Assembly (NCBI GenBank): GCA_022496185.1
Contig: WTXG01000172.1
Coordinates: 17,190-81,189, forward strand
DNA length: 64,000 nt
From: Multifurca ochricompacta
Lineage: Eukaryota > Basidiomycota > Agaricomycetes > Russulales > Russulaceae
Reading direction: 5' to 3'
Below, piece by piece: positions 21,465 to 32,413 of this stretch (position 1 is the first letter of the stretch; each line of letters begins with the position of its first letter). A program made the position numbers and the translations under genes. The notes below the pieces were generated by a model. It worked only from the letters and a program-made list of their open reading frames with translations, had not been told where the DNA came from and did not search any database.

Positions 21465-23752
21465 TCAAGAGCTACCTGTGCTACTATCGCTAGCGTCAGC
21501 CTTCTCCTCGTCATCCCATTTATCAGTTGTCAGTTCGTAATAGTCTTCTTCGAATTTCAAGTCACCTTCCTCCAATTCCATAAGCTTAGAACAGTCAAGC
21601 CTTGCATTATCTTGCATTATTCTTGAGAGAAGGTTGTACAATCTGAAAATGAATCCAACTGCTCCCATTGGTTCAGTTAGTCCGAACATCGCCTTATGGT
21701 ATAACACCTAAGAGATCCCATATGTCAATCACAGAACGCGTCGTCAATCTGGCCGTCTTACCTTCTTGTCATTCAGATCAGGCTGGTATATGAGATATTC
21801 ATGAGCAACCAAGTTCGAGTCAATAAATATTACCGTGATCACAACCGGTTCGGAATCGGAATCAGACTTCTTCCTGCGCAGCCTTATTTCCCAGTCTCGC
21901 AAAGCATGACCCTTGCATGATCATCTGATTCAGGTCCGGTTGGTTTGCTAATGGACCATCCCCATGCGAGGTCACTTCCGTAATGCAATGAAGAAAACCG
22001 TCGAATTCTAGGCAAAAATCACTTTTGGGGGTTGTGCGGAGCCTATCCGCGGTGAGTGCGGAGTAAGGTGTTCCCGAGAGGAGAGGGGTTGAAAGGTGGA
22101 ATAGAAAGAGCTCCAGAGATGACTAGACTTCAAAGGAGAGTGTGTTGTGCTTTGAACTGCTATGAAGATAGAAAGGGAGAGAAATGCCGTTTTGATTTCG
22201 GCTTCTGGTGGCTCACTGGCTGCTCTACTACAAGTATTGTAGATACCTTTTATATACTTGTTGAGAGTCCAGAAGATCGGTATAGTAAGAGAATGCCGTA
22301 GGCGGTGAACTGGAACGAAGGATAGTCACAAGCAAGGTAAGGATCAGGTACTGAAGACAGTGAAGTGACGGTGAAGTGCAGGCGGCGGTTAAATGGTTGT
22401 AAGGAATGGACGGGCAGGCGGCCCGGAATGCGAATGTACTGATAAAATAAAAGATATGCGTCGAATGTTTGAAACTAAATCATAATTGCTCTAATTCAGG
22501 GATTTGTAACGAAAGAGAGAAGCAATGGCTGGAGGTTTCATGCCCAACGCCCGAGCCATCCTTACAAGGTGTACCGGCGTCGTTGGTCAGGCTGGTCCCG
22601 GGGCACACCAATGAGCGGGAAGGGTCAAGACGTCCTACTATAACATAAAATCAGAACCACGTCATCACAAAAAAGCCCTGTGTGAATCACAACTCACGAT
22701 TTGACCCTACCTTCTGCCCCTACCAGGTCCCCAAGTCCATTCCCAAGGTCGTAGAGAAAAGCGGCGCCAATGTGCCCCTCTTTCTGATGTCCAAAGTTCC
22801 GCGAAGCTAGTATCTCCACACTAGAGAGGATATGCAAGTACTGTCCAATTTCGCTCTTCCTTATCATTGAACCACTCTGAAATGTGTTCCAGTCCGAAAA
22901 TAGTTATCCAAAGAATCCCCGGGATATCATCTTAACACTGGTAACTCAGCCGCCTATATTAAAGGCGAACTCAGCAATCTGAATCACGAGAAACAGTGAT
23001 CCCTCCAATTCTGAAATCACGCGTTGACTATTCAAAACTTGAGGAAATCACGAAAGTAGGAAGGGTTTCTATCCCAGTCGCATCTTCGACCTCATCTGTA
23101 CTAATGTTGTCCTTATGGAGCGCATGGAATCCCTTAACTGAGGGGATACTGAATATGATCTCCTCGGTGTAGGGGAAACATTCCGAACAGCGAGAGGACT
23201 CTGAAACGTAATTTACTGTGGGTGTAAGGCAAGGACGACGGCTTGTAAGTGAATGTGTCAATGAGTTTTAAGCTGACCAAGAAATTACCTGGAAATTTGT
23301 ATAGTCGGGCAACTGAATTATTGTCAAACAGGTGTGTCAATCTGATAACGATCAAGACTACATAATACTTGCACGATGAAATGCAAATATTCCTCATTTG
23401 GGCTATTGTCCCAGTACTTGAACAGCCGTGAATTAGGAGAAAGGACCTAAGCGCTGCCAGTTCCGAGGAACGCTTCTTTAGTTTTGAGTGAAGGAAACTC
23501 GATGCCTTGGATGATTCCATCGAAAGAACCTATCTCAAACACTATACTCTCAATGTGCAGTGGGGTCAACAGCTTCCAAAGAGTGAGCTCATCTGCCGCA
23601 AGGTGGTCCAAACGATTAGTCATCTTGGCCTTGATAACATGCTTGAGGTCTGAGCCGAAGATATTTGCTTGGACCTCAACGTCGAAGATGTCCTCCATAG
23701 AAACTTTTTGGTTGTCAATAACCAGACAAAAAAGGGTGAGCACTGTGTCCAT
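21465..23752 (-). pseudogene. Crinkler (CRN)-like gene, degenerate
   Basis: The 5' exon (23752-23447) starts at an ATG and encodes a ubiquitin-like Crinkler N-terminal domain: a LFCLVIDNQ strand, FDVEVQANIFGSDLKHVIKAK helix and the TLWKLL signature of the family. An in-frame TAG at about 23447 interrupts it, but the same frame continues as SPNSRLFKYWDN...HFIVQ, then a GT-AG intron and a short exon. Downstream, exon-like pieces (AAFLYDLGNGLGDLVGAEGRV near 22720; LRDWEIRLRRKKSDSDSEP and EYLIYQPDLNDKK near 21900-21770; then 21707-21465 after a good intron) may be its C-terminal part. A Gypsy LTR sits at 22033-22566. CRN proteins are modular intracellular effector-like proteins; the C-terminal module here is unassigned. 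Confidence 0.55.
22033..22566 (-). mobile_element. Solo Gypsy LTR (TGTAAGG family), minus orientation
   Basis: Begins TGTGCGGAGCCTATCCGCGG and ends CCTTACA, the reverse of the LTR at 39546-40250, with internal deletions. Its 5-bp flanks (GGGGT and AGGTG) do not match, so the target duplication has decayed or the LTR was rearranged. It lies inside the Crinkler-like locus. Confidence 0.7.
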
Positions 23753-23852
23753 AGTTGTTTGGGTGCTTTTTTTGAGTTTGACTAACACGGGACGCAGGTT
23801 CATATAAACCGTGACCTGTGAGAATGATTTATTTACACAATTCATGGCCACA

Positions 23853-24524
23853 ATTCACTGGCATGTGACTGACATAAGTTTCCACTCGTCCACAACCACT
23901 TTCGATCACTGCAGATTCTATTCCCAAGGCAGTCAGTCACCAAAAGGTCCCCACTTACCGAATTCTGTTCCACCGCTCAACTTCACGAACACCAAATGGG
24001 CCACGACACTGCTCATATTTCGACAATCGTGTGTGCCGCCTTCGAGCCTATCACAAACAGTCACTCGACGCGGTCTTTTCCACCTCACGACGTCTTTACT
24101 AATCACTATCAGTTTCTCGTCATACTTAGATCATATACTTTTCATTCATCCGACTAATAGAACAGACTCAAAACCGTCTTTGTTTTTTTCTACTACATCT
24201 CATCCCATCATAACTCCCGTTTGGATTGCAGTGCGCAGTGAGTTCGAGTGTGGAGAATGTTCCAAGTGAGAAAGGATGTTGCGGTGGGCAGACCACTAAT
24301 TGCGTGCGGTTTTTTGGGATTCGAGAATTGGGGGTTCCGAAGGAAATGGGTCAAGCTCAGACAGATGGTATGTATGCGAGGACAGACCAGAGAAAGTACA
24401 ATCGATGAAATACACCAAAGTATAGAAGAGCAACGCAAGAGAACATGGTTCATGAGGTTTTTATCTCAGGAACAGCAAGGATTTAAAGTCAATCGAGGGC
24501 AAAAAAATGTATTGTAAATTAAGC
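23853..24524. other. Intergenic stretch between the Crinkler-like gene and the left duplication arm
   Basis: Several open frames exist on both strands but none has a recognisable domain. Probably the 5' flank of the Crinkler-like gene. Confidence 0.35.
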
Positions 24525-24857
24525 AAGAAATATTACATTCAGAAGTAGAAACACTACAGGAATTAACGTCTGCGATCTCGAAACTCTTTAAAAAAAGTGA
24601 ATCTACATCGAATCTATACGATTCGTCGTCAATTACTCATCCTTTTGCGTTTTCTGTCTTGGTGCGATGAGGAATCATAGAGTAGAAACGGAAGACGGTA
24701 GCGAATAGCGAGGAACAAAACCAGGAGAGAAAGATCAGTAATCCTAAACACAGCCAGCTATCACATCACGTCTAATTGTAGCACCCAAATCCAGTTAGTA
24801 GTTGTCGCGAAAGTAGAGCGACGCTGACATCTAGAGATCCGAAGATCAAGGCGACTT

Positions 24858-25844
24858 GTCATATTTAGTGTTGTGCACGGCTCGGCTCGAAGCCGTAAGC
24901 CGGCCGTTTCTGAGCCGGAAAAAGCCGGGCCGACATAGGCCGTGAAAACGGCTTCCAGCGGCCCACGGCTCAGGCTTCAGGTTTGGAAAGCCTGAAGCTG
25001 CGGCTTAGGCCGCGGCTTTTGGTGGCTGAGTCACGCTTTCTATCCGGATTTTTGCGAACTGTTGAACCAGAATACTGGTACAGAAGTAGTCTGACATAAT
25101 TGTGATCGTGTTTAGATAAAACAATTGATGAGATAAAAACATGTCTCACATTAATTAAGATACTGAGTATATACATCTCAGATCGATCATGTGATGAAAT
25201 CACTTTCATTAACAAGCAAGATAACGCGCGCGTTCGTTTACTTTAATTTGGTAGCTGATATAGTACATCTAAATTGTATATAAAGCCACTGATAAATAAT
25301 TAGATTTACATCGCACGCTCGATCGGCTTTGGTATTTTGTAGAATAGTACTAGAACCTATTTAAAGATGCCCTGTAGCACGCTGCAGATCCCATCTCGTC
25401 TTCTTGGGGGTGTAGGCTCTTAGCAATTGTTCAATATAGGTCTATTCTTGCTGGATTTTCACTCTTAGTTTCACCACAATCTCAACATCTTATCTTATCT
25501 ACATAGCAAGCGCGGGATAGAAACACCCGTTACAAACGCTGTTATTGATACAAGCTAAAATAAGACAACTTATGTTACAGGAATTAAATGGGAGACATAA
25601 TATGGCAGAAGGCCAAAGCAGTGGCTAGGGGTTGATATAATGTAAACTACAAGTCCTTCAAAAAATGCAGCTTAAAACTTGATTTGACGCTGTAAAGCCG
25701 CGGCTTGGGCCTAAGCCGGGCCTAAGCCGGCCGGAAGCCGTCGCTACGGCCCAGGCTTGAGTTTTGAAAAGCCTAAGCCGCCAAAAGCCGGGCCTAAGCC
25801 GCGGCTTCAGGCCGAGCCGGGGCCGTCACAACACTAGTCATATT
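24858..25844. mobile_element. Non-autonomous hAT element, 971 bp, with 8-bp TSD
   Basis: The element is 24866-25836, flanked by GTCATATT on both sides. Ends are TAGTGTTGTG and CACAACACTA. Both subterminal 150-bp regions are packed with AAGCCG / CGGCTT motifs. No transposase. It sits at the 3' end of the F-box pseudogene and creates a new TAG stop directly after VEYD. Confidence 0.85.
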
Positions 25845-25968
25845 CCACGGTTATAGGGTGACCAAACCCGGAGAGCTCGCGCGCGGTAATGAATTGGTTC
25901 ACGGATATCGACTCCCGAGAGCTCCCAAACCGAAGCCACCATAATTTCGGCAACACCGCCATGTCCGG

Positions 25969-26572
25969 GTCCCTACTAGTGTTCGCTATGGGTAGGCGCA
26001 ACCCGCCGGGTATGTGGTCAGGGTACATGCGGGTACGGGTCGGGGTCACATCTTCATACCCCTCATGTGACCCCTACCTGCAGACACCCAACCCTTACCC
26101 GCCAGAGCGGGTAAGCTGAAATTGGAAGGGCGGCAATGAGGGCGGCAATGCATGTGGCATTGCACCAGCCACAGAAAAACTACACAGTACATGTATTGTA
26201 GATACTGTATACAGACCCAGTGGTCCCATTGCATACAACTCAGGCTCTTCTATGTTTGGGAGCTTGGATGAAGGCCAGTTATGTAGAGACTGCTGATTTA
26301 AAGTATGCAGCATCTCAACCTGATACCAAAAACAATGAAGAATGGCCAGATGATGAATGGATTATAGCTTAAGTAGTACAGTGTTATTCTAGGCTATCAG
26401 ACTTAAAATGTAAATATCTACCCTTACCCGCAGGTATACGACCCGTGGTGTACCCGTACCCGTAGTATGGCAAACCCGTACCCTTGGTGTAAGGGTCCGG
26501 GTACATACGGGTACGGGTACGGGTCCATGTGTTTTTACCCGCGGGTTACCCGTGGTGAACACTAGTCCCTAC
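25969..26572. mobile_element. Non-autonomous hAT, 588 bp (copy A), TSD GTCCCTAC
   Basis: The element is 25977-26564, with ends TAGTGTTCGC / G(T)GAACACTA, flanked by GTCCCTAC on both sides. Both ends are full of ACCCGTACCC-type motifs. A twin of exactly 588 bp (after subtracting its own insertion) in the opposite orientation lies at 27088-28185. Confidence 0.9.
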
Positions 26573-27079
26573 TGAGGTCTTTTTTTTTTTTTTTTTTTTT
26601 TGAACTCGACTTTATTGACGCGCTTGCGGGACCCAGCCCAATCGCGCAGCTACATCAGGGTACAATGTAACTACTGTGAGAATGTACAGGAGATGCCGTG
26701 TCTACAGGGACATGCGAGGCGGAAAACTCTAAGAGAAAAACCTAAGGGAGAATGTACGTGGAGTGGCCGTCCAAGAGAGAGACCGTTCAAAGTAAAAGAA
26801 AATCTTACTAAGTCCAAGTCCAGAAGAGACCCCTCAAGGGGGTTCGCGGGGCCTGCGTGCGTGAATGGGCTTGAAGAAAGCCCTCGATGCCTGGATGAAC
26901 TCCAGGAGCTGGGTGACTCGGGCGCGATTATTGAAGATCTGCTGCCAGGTAAGCTCGTCGAACAGCGAGCCAGGGTCCATGTCGCATTCCGTCCGTGTTT
27001 GGGCGTGTAATGGACAATCTAGGGCGACGTGCGTGAACGTCGCAGGGGTGACACCGTCGCAATGACAAAGGCAGTCAGC

Positions 27080-28193
27080 CTCAGGACTAGTGTTCGCCAC
27101 GGGTAACCCGCGGGTAAAAACACATGGACCCGTACCCGTACCCGTATGTACCCGGACCCTTACACCAAGGGTACGGGTTTGCCATACTATGGGTACGGGT
27201 ACACCACGGGTCGTATACCTGCGGGTAAGGGTAGATATTTACATTTTAAGTCTGATAGCCTAGAGTAACACTGTACTACTTAAGCTATAATCCATTCATC
27301 ATCTGGCCATAGTGATGTTCCGGCCCGGCTTGGCCCAAAAGCCGCGGCTTTGGCTCGGCCTGGGGCGGCTCCGGCTTTCCTGAAGTCTGGGCCGAGCCAA
27401 AGCCGCCACAGACGGCTTGGCCCTGGCCCGGCTTGGCCCAAGCCGCAGCTTTTGGCAGAGAAAATTTTATGACATATAACTAGTAGTTATAGTTCAGCTA
27501 ATCCAAATATGACTTAGTGTGTTACGTATTGCAAAGCTATATAGAAGAAAAAGTTTGAAATGCCGCAATAAACATGATCACGTGACCCAAATCAACCACT
27601 TTGTGATCAGATTTCTACTGATTTTGATGATTGCTATTGCACTTGTATGTGCTGTTGAAAGCCGCGGCCTGAGCCGGCGGCTTTGGCTTTTAGTTTCTCT
27701 GAGCTGGGCCAAAGCCCTTGCTGGGCCGTCACAACGGCCTGGCTTGGCCCGGCCCAAACAGGCCCGGCTTGGCCCGGCTTCCGGCTTTGAGCCGGGCCAG
27801 GCACATCACTATCTGGCCATTCTTCATTGTTTTTGGTATCAGGTTGAGATGCTGCATACTTTAAATCAGCAGTCTCTACATAACCTGCCTTCATCCAAGC
27901 TCCCAAACATAGAAGAGCCTGAGTTGTATGCAATGGGACCACTGGGTCTGTATACAGTATCTACAATACATGTACTGTGTAGTTTTTCTGTGGCTGGTGC
28001 AATGCCACATGCATTGCCGCCCTCATTGCCGCCCTTCCAATTTCAGCTTACCCGCTCTGGCGGGTAAGGGTTGGGTGTCTGTGGGTAGGGGTCACATGAG
28101 GGGTATGAAGATGTGACCCCGACCCGTACCCGCATGTACCCTGACCACATACCCGGCGGGTTGCGCCTACCCGTAGCGAACACTACTCAGGAC
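27080..28193. mobile_element. Non-autonomous hAT, 588 bp (copy B), inserted in the LINE, TSD CTCAGGAC
   Basis: The element is 27088-28185, flanked by CTCAGGAC. Sequence nearly identical to copy A in inverted orientation (for example the stretch around 27820-28080 mirrors 26060-26340). It is interrupted by another hAT at 27302-27819; without that insertion and its TSD copy it is 588 bp, the same as copy A. Confidence 0.9.
27302..27819. mobile_element. Non-autonomous hAT, 502 bp, nested inside copy B, TSD TCTGGCCA
   Basis: The element is 27310-27811, ends TAGTGATGT / ACATCACTA, flanked by TCTGGCCA on both sides. Copy A has a single TCTGGCCA (reversed) at the equivalent site, which proves the insertion. 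Rich in GGCCCGGCTTGG motifs, related in composition to the element at 24866-25836. Confidence 0.9.
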
Positions 28194-30953
28194 AGGACTT
28201 GAAGAACCGTTTGTGGTACTCCGCGATGAAGGCATGGCCAGTAGCGAGTTGGAACACCGTGGAGACCGTATGGCAAGTGAACGGGTTGTCTTTGCGTTTG
28301 CAGGTAGCTGCCGTCCAGAGGGGATGGTTGCCACCAGTGGGAGGACCCTGGATCGAGATGCCGTAGGCTTTGTGACCAGCCTGAGCCTCAGTGTTGAGGG
28401 ATCGTGAGCGGAGCCACTCCGCACGCCAATTGTCGTAGGCACGGAGGCGTGACAAGGCACGCCACTGGAGTGGAGAGGGGGGCTCATCGAGGTTGCCCGG
28501 GTTGTGCAGGCAATGAGCGCGGTCCGCGGCCTTGGGGGCGAGGGACAACGCGCGGTAGCGAGGGGAGGGGGGGCACCACATGAAGGTGATGTCAAGGAGG
28601 GGGTGGTCTGCAAGCAACTTAGCCAGTGCGTTATGAGACGAAATGAAGTCACCGGTGAAGCGACGGGGGTTGCGGGTGCGGAGTCCTGCCAAGGTAGAGC
28701 TTGAGGAAGTCGTGAGTACTAGCCGCGGGGCTAGGGAGCAGCCCTCGTAGTACGATGCCAGCCAGTGAAGGGTGCGACTGAGAGCATATAAGTCAACTTC
28801 CGACTTAACGCCCCCAGTACTGCGGACCCAGTGGTTGGTGGTTTCGCCCAAGTCGTCCATGAGGACAGCGCTGGCGGCGCCAATGAGCTTCTTGTCGACT
28901 CGTTTGGCACGGGAATGTGAAGTAGCCACATGAACAAGAGCTAGATCAGAGCGGGGCAAAGCTAGGAGAGCACAGACTTCATCGAGACGTACGGTTGGGG
29001 GGCACGTTCCCACAAAGTGGATGCGCGTGCCCCAGGCAGGGAGTTCCCACGGAGAAAAGGTGAGGACGTCGGGGACCCCAGTGAGTGGGGGGATGCAGTC
29101 GGCAAGAGCTTGCAGGGGGGTGATGCGGCGAGGCGCGGTGGGCGCAGAGGCCCGGGTGCGATGTCGGCGTCGTGGGTGTAGGAGTGCGTCGTCCAGGGAG
29201 CCGCGGAGGCGCTGGATGGGCTGGGAGTGAACGGGAAGGGAAGCGTACCGTAAGGCCGTGGTATCCGCCAACTTCTCAACAAAAAATTTCATCGGGAGGA
29301 CTCGCATGAGCTCGTGAAGAGGGGCGCGAGGTGCTGTGTGGAAGGAGCCAGTGATCTTGTGGACCACAGTGTTCGAGATGAGTTGAAGTCTCTTGATGAG
29401 AGCGGGGGCCTGCCTAGAGTGGACCCACAGCTGTGAGCCGTAGGTCAACACCAGAAGGCAGACCATGTTGAGGACAAGTCTCCAGTTCTTGGTAGAGAGG
29501 CCTCGTTCAGAGTTGCCCAGCAATTGTAGCATGCGGATGGATGCGCGGGCCTGTCGGCACATAATGTCTACGTGAGGACGCCAGGAGAGGGAAGGGGTAA
29601 AGAAAAAACCCAAGTATCGCACCTGGGCTCCCTACTGAGGTCTTCGAGCGCATGTACGACATATGGCGCCAGTAACGCCGATACATATAGTGTCTCCAGA
29701 GCGGTGAAAGGTCGGAAAAACCTATGCCATTCCGCCGGGTTTGTGCCATTAATTGAACTCCCACAGATCGACAACGATTTCAAATTGAAGAGGAAAGGGG
29801 ATAATTGGTCGCATATGTGGGCCATAGATGAGAGTGGCTCATCTGTCGAGTCGCACATGATACTGCAAGAAAGCAAAACGCGATGCTCAGAAACCGTCAC
29901 TTCATTATCTGTTGATCTGAAACAGATGCAAAGATCACAGTAACGGTCAAATTCCAAAAACGCTTGAATAAGCGATCCGAAATTTTCTGTGCGACTGATG
30001 AACTGGAAAGTTGTCGAATGTCAATGATGGCTGATCAAAGAATCTTAGATGGAGTGAGACGAGCAGTGGAGCATCGATTCGGAAACCAAGTCTTCCAAAT
30101 ACTCGCTGTCCCTTTGAATGAAATTCTTGTGAGAGTGGGGAGGACGGCGCGTGGCACTGGAGATGGACATTGTCTGCTGCTGCTTTGATAGGAAAAGGAA
30201 TCATGGTTTGGAACATGATTGAGAGCGATTTAAGATTGGGCAACATAGACAAGCAATTGGCCATCACCTCAGGCGAAATACGACCAGTGATCGGTATGCC
30301 AGAAAGGTGAAGCTTTACAAGGTACTGGTAGACGAGAGGAGCTTGGTTAATGCTGGAAATTGAATGCCTTCCAAACAGAGTTCAAGTAAACGAGGGGAAT
30401 ATCCACCAAGAAACCCATCAGGAAGGGCTCGTATGATTTTATCGTCTGATGAAAGTTGAAAATATGTCAGCGCTGGAAATGGCTGTTGAAACATTTTGAT
30501 TGTTGCGTCTGATGGTGGCCTTCTCGCACATAAGGAAATCTTGCATATGCGATCAGGATGTTCGAGCGCGGCAACAAGGTTATCTTCATCTTCGAAACAT
30601 CCTGAAAAGTTATTGATGACGAGGGGCAATGGTGGCCAACAATCAAGATCCTCCTCACTGGCGTTCTTGATCCGCATAGGAGTTGTAGTTCGAGACGACG
30701 CGGTGATGCGAATATGAGCTGTCGCCATCTGCGACATACATGTACGAACGTATGCCATTTCCAATAGGGCACCCAATCTATTATCAAATTTAGTCGGCAG
30801 TAATCGAATATTTCCAAAAGGCTATCGTCAGTTAGCGTATCCATTTTTATAGAGCCTACATCATGATAGTCGGTGAGTGTGGTAATTTGTGTATGTATGA
30901 AACATACTCGACGGTCCGATCTCGTTAAATGTTAGAAGTTGCGCTGCGATGTT

Positions 30954-31480
30954 TGTTGAGAGGGGCCGGGACTTCCGGGTGGACTCGATCTGATGTGAAA
31001 TAAATGCGTCATCAAATGATTCAGAGAGATCTAAGACAATTCTATACTGCACGCACAACACTTTCCTTAATATATTCTCACAGGGGTAGTACCGGTGTTG
31101 GTCCGGTAAAAGGAAGGCCGAATTTGCCGGTACGGTTGGTGACAGTACGAAGATCGACTTGATCGACTTGAGAGTGGAGAATAAGAGTAAAAGTGTGATT
31201 GTTAAATTTGCTTTTGTGAGATCTTATACATTTTAGCTACAAAAGTCAAAATAAATAGGAGAAATCGAAACAGGAGGCCAAAGCTATGGCTCTGCGTTTA
31301 CTCTTCCTCTTCCGAAAACCGAACATGATCTGAAGACACTCCTAAGATTTGTATCCTTGGGCCGGGCTGCTTATCATAATTTTCTTTCTTTTTCTTTCAC
31401 GCTCTTTTGAGCATGATACGCACATTGACCAGTTAAACTGATAAGTGCATAGTGAATGGCTTATCTGCTATCTAAATAAT
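30954..31480 (+). repeat. LTR in the left duplication arm (TGTTGAGA family)
   Basis: Starts TGTTGAGAGGGGCCGGG and includes the CGATCTGATGTGA, GAGCATGAT and TTATCTGCTATCTAAATAA blocks of the family. Its counterpart in the right arm is 36205-36655, so it predates the inverted duplication. It lies about 110 bp upstream of, and divergent from, the F-box start at 30844. 31481-32220 has no gene. Confidence 0.6.
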
Positions 31481-32299
31481 GATAATAACTATAACCTCTC
31501 CGCTGCCCTTGCCCTCCTGCCCCGACACGTTGTGTCTCGGTTGCCCCTCTTTTATACCTCCTTTAGTAAATCACTGAGGTAAAGGAGGACTTCAGCCAGT
31601 TAATGGCCATACTAAATGAACAGGTAACAAGTGAACAAGGTCTGCACCTCACAATCGATCATCAATGAAATGCACTTTTCATTCAGATACAACACATCAC
31701 TACCATAGGCGAGATTTTCTCTCAGATGTGGTACACACACATAGGGGCACGGTAACAACTTGTCAATGTCAATGTCACAGGTCGTTGGAGCTGGTCTGCG
31801 CTAATTACGCAAAGCAAAGTAGGTAGATCACGTGGATGAGACTTGTCATAACGCAATACACAAAAAGAGATAATTAATTACCACCGCATCATTTTTGGGC
31901 GCGTCACATCGCCAGTGTATGTGAATATGCCTAGCTAGATGATTAGAAGTTATATTCTACTTGCTATTGGATGGCTAATCCTGCTCAACTGCCATTTTTG
32001 GTCCCCCACACTCCAAAAGCTCTGAAGGGGTCACGCGTGGCCAGGGGCTGAGGTTCATCATTCTTATCCTAGATTCTAGATCTGTTTGGTGGAATGATCA
32101 AAAAGGAACGCGAGATTCTAGATCGATAATCGCGTACGACTTATCGGGGAAGACACCTTTCTTTGATCTAAGAAAAACCTGGGGGTTGGATGGGTATCGT
32201 TTGCTTATTATTTCGGGTATGATTCATATATATATATACAATTTAAAAGAAGAATACAAAAAAAAGTACAGAGGATAATACCAGCGCATAACAGCATAT

Positions 32300-32330
32300 A
32301 CAGCGAGTAAACAAACAAACAAACAAACAA
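32300..32330. repeat. (ACAA)n microsatellite
   Basis: ACAAACAAACAAACAAACAAA tract just 3' of the intact F-box gene and close to the inner edge of the left arm. Confidence 0.6.
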
Positions 32331-32413
32331 AAGAGAGTGCGAGTGATGCGTCTAGAGTCACTCCTGTTCAAAGGGGAGACAGAATCCCGTCCGTCCCCCT
32401 ATATACAATTAGA

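Larger units (their letters stand above)
26834..29622 (-). pseudogene. LINE ORF2 C-terminal part (RT end, RNase H-like region, zinc finger)
   Basis: 29622-28183 starts in the RT connection region (RYLGFFFTPSLSWRPHVD, LLVLTYGSQLWVH) and continues through a nuclease-like region (VDLYALSRTLHWLASYY, DITFMWCPPSPRYRA). After the hAT insertion, 27079-26834 gives the C-terminal Cys/His motif (CPEADCLCHCDG, HVALDCPLH) and the end. Endonuclease and the catalytic part of RT are absent, so this copy is dead on arrival. Confidence 0.8.
26566..29644 (-). mobile_element. 5'-truncated LINE with poly(A) and 16-bp TSD
   Basis: The body runs from about 29628 down to 26602 with a T-run at 26580-26601 (the poly(A) of a minus-strand element). 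TCCCTACTGAGGTCTT is repeated at both ends (26566 onward and 29629-29644), the length expected for target-primed reverse transcription. The 5' end is truncated inside the reverse transcriptase. It carries a nested hAT at 27080-28193. Confidence 0.9.
25837..30844 (-). pseudogene. F-box protein pseudogene (paralog 6), split by nested transposons
   Basis: The N-terminal F-box (MDTLTDDSLLEIFDYCRL, HTFVHVCRRWRQLIFASPRRLEL) lies at 30844 onward. A frameshift after CGSRTPVRRI moves the reading to 30776-30315 (LDCWPPLPLVINNFS, DEDNLVAALEHPDRICKI). More frame changes follow to 29645 (ICDQLSPF, WHRFFRPFTALETLYVS). The gene then resumes at about 25976 (DMAVLPKLWWLRFGSSRES, VNQFITARELSG), after a LINE and a hAT. 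Paralog of 36786-38163 in the opposite arm. Confidence 0.85.
24525..32220 (-). repeat. Left arm of an inverted F-box locus duplication
   Basis: Reverse-complement counterpart of 35510-38480. The unique sequence runs from the 3' flank of the F-box gene (24525-24857) through the gene to its 5' flank with an LTR (30845-31480) and the GGGGAAGACAC block at 32140. About 4.6 kb of nested transposons account for the greater length of this arm. Confidence 0.85.

Noticed and set aside
26046..26313. Open frames in the 588-bp hAT (and mirrored at 27928-28116)
   Set aside because: Identical short frames in both twins reflect element identity; no transposase motifs.
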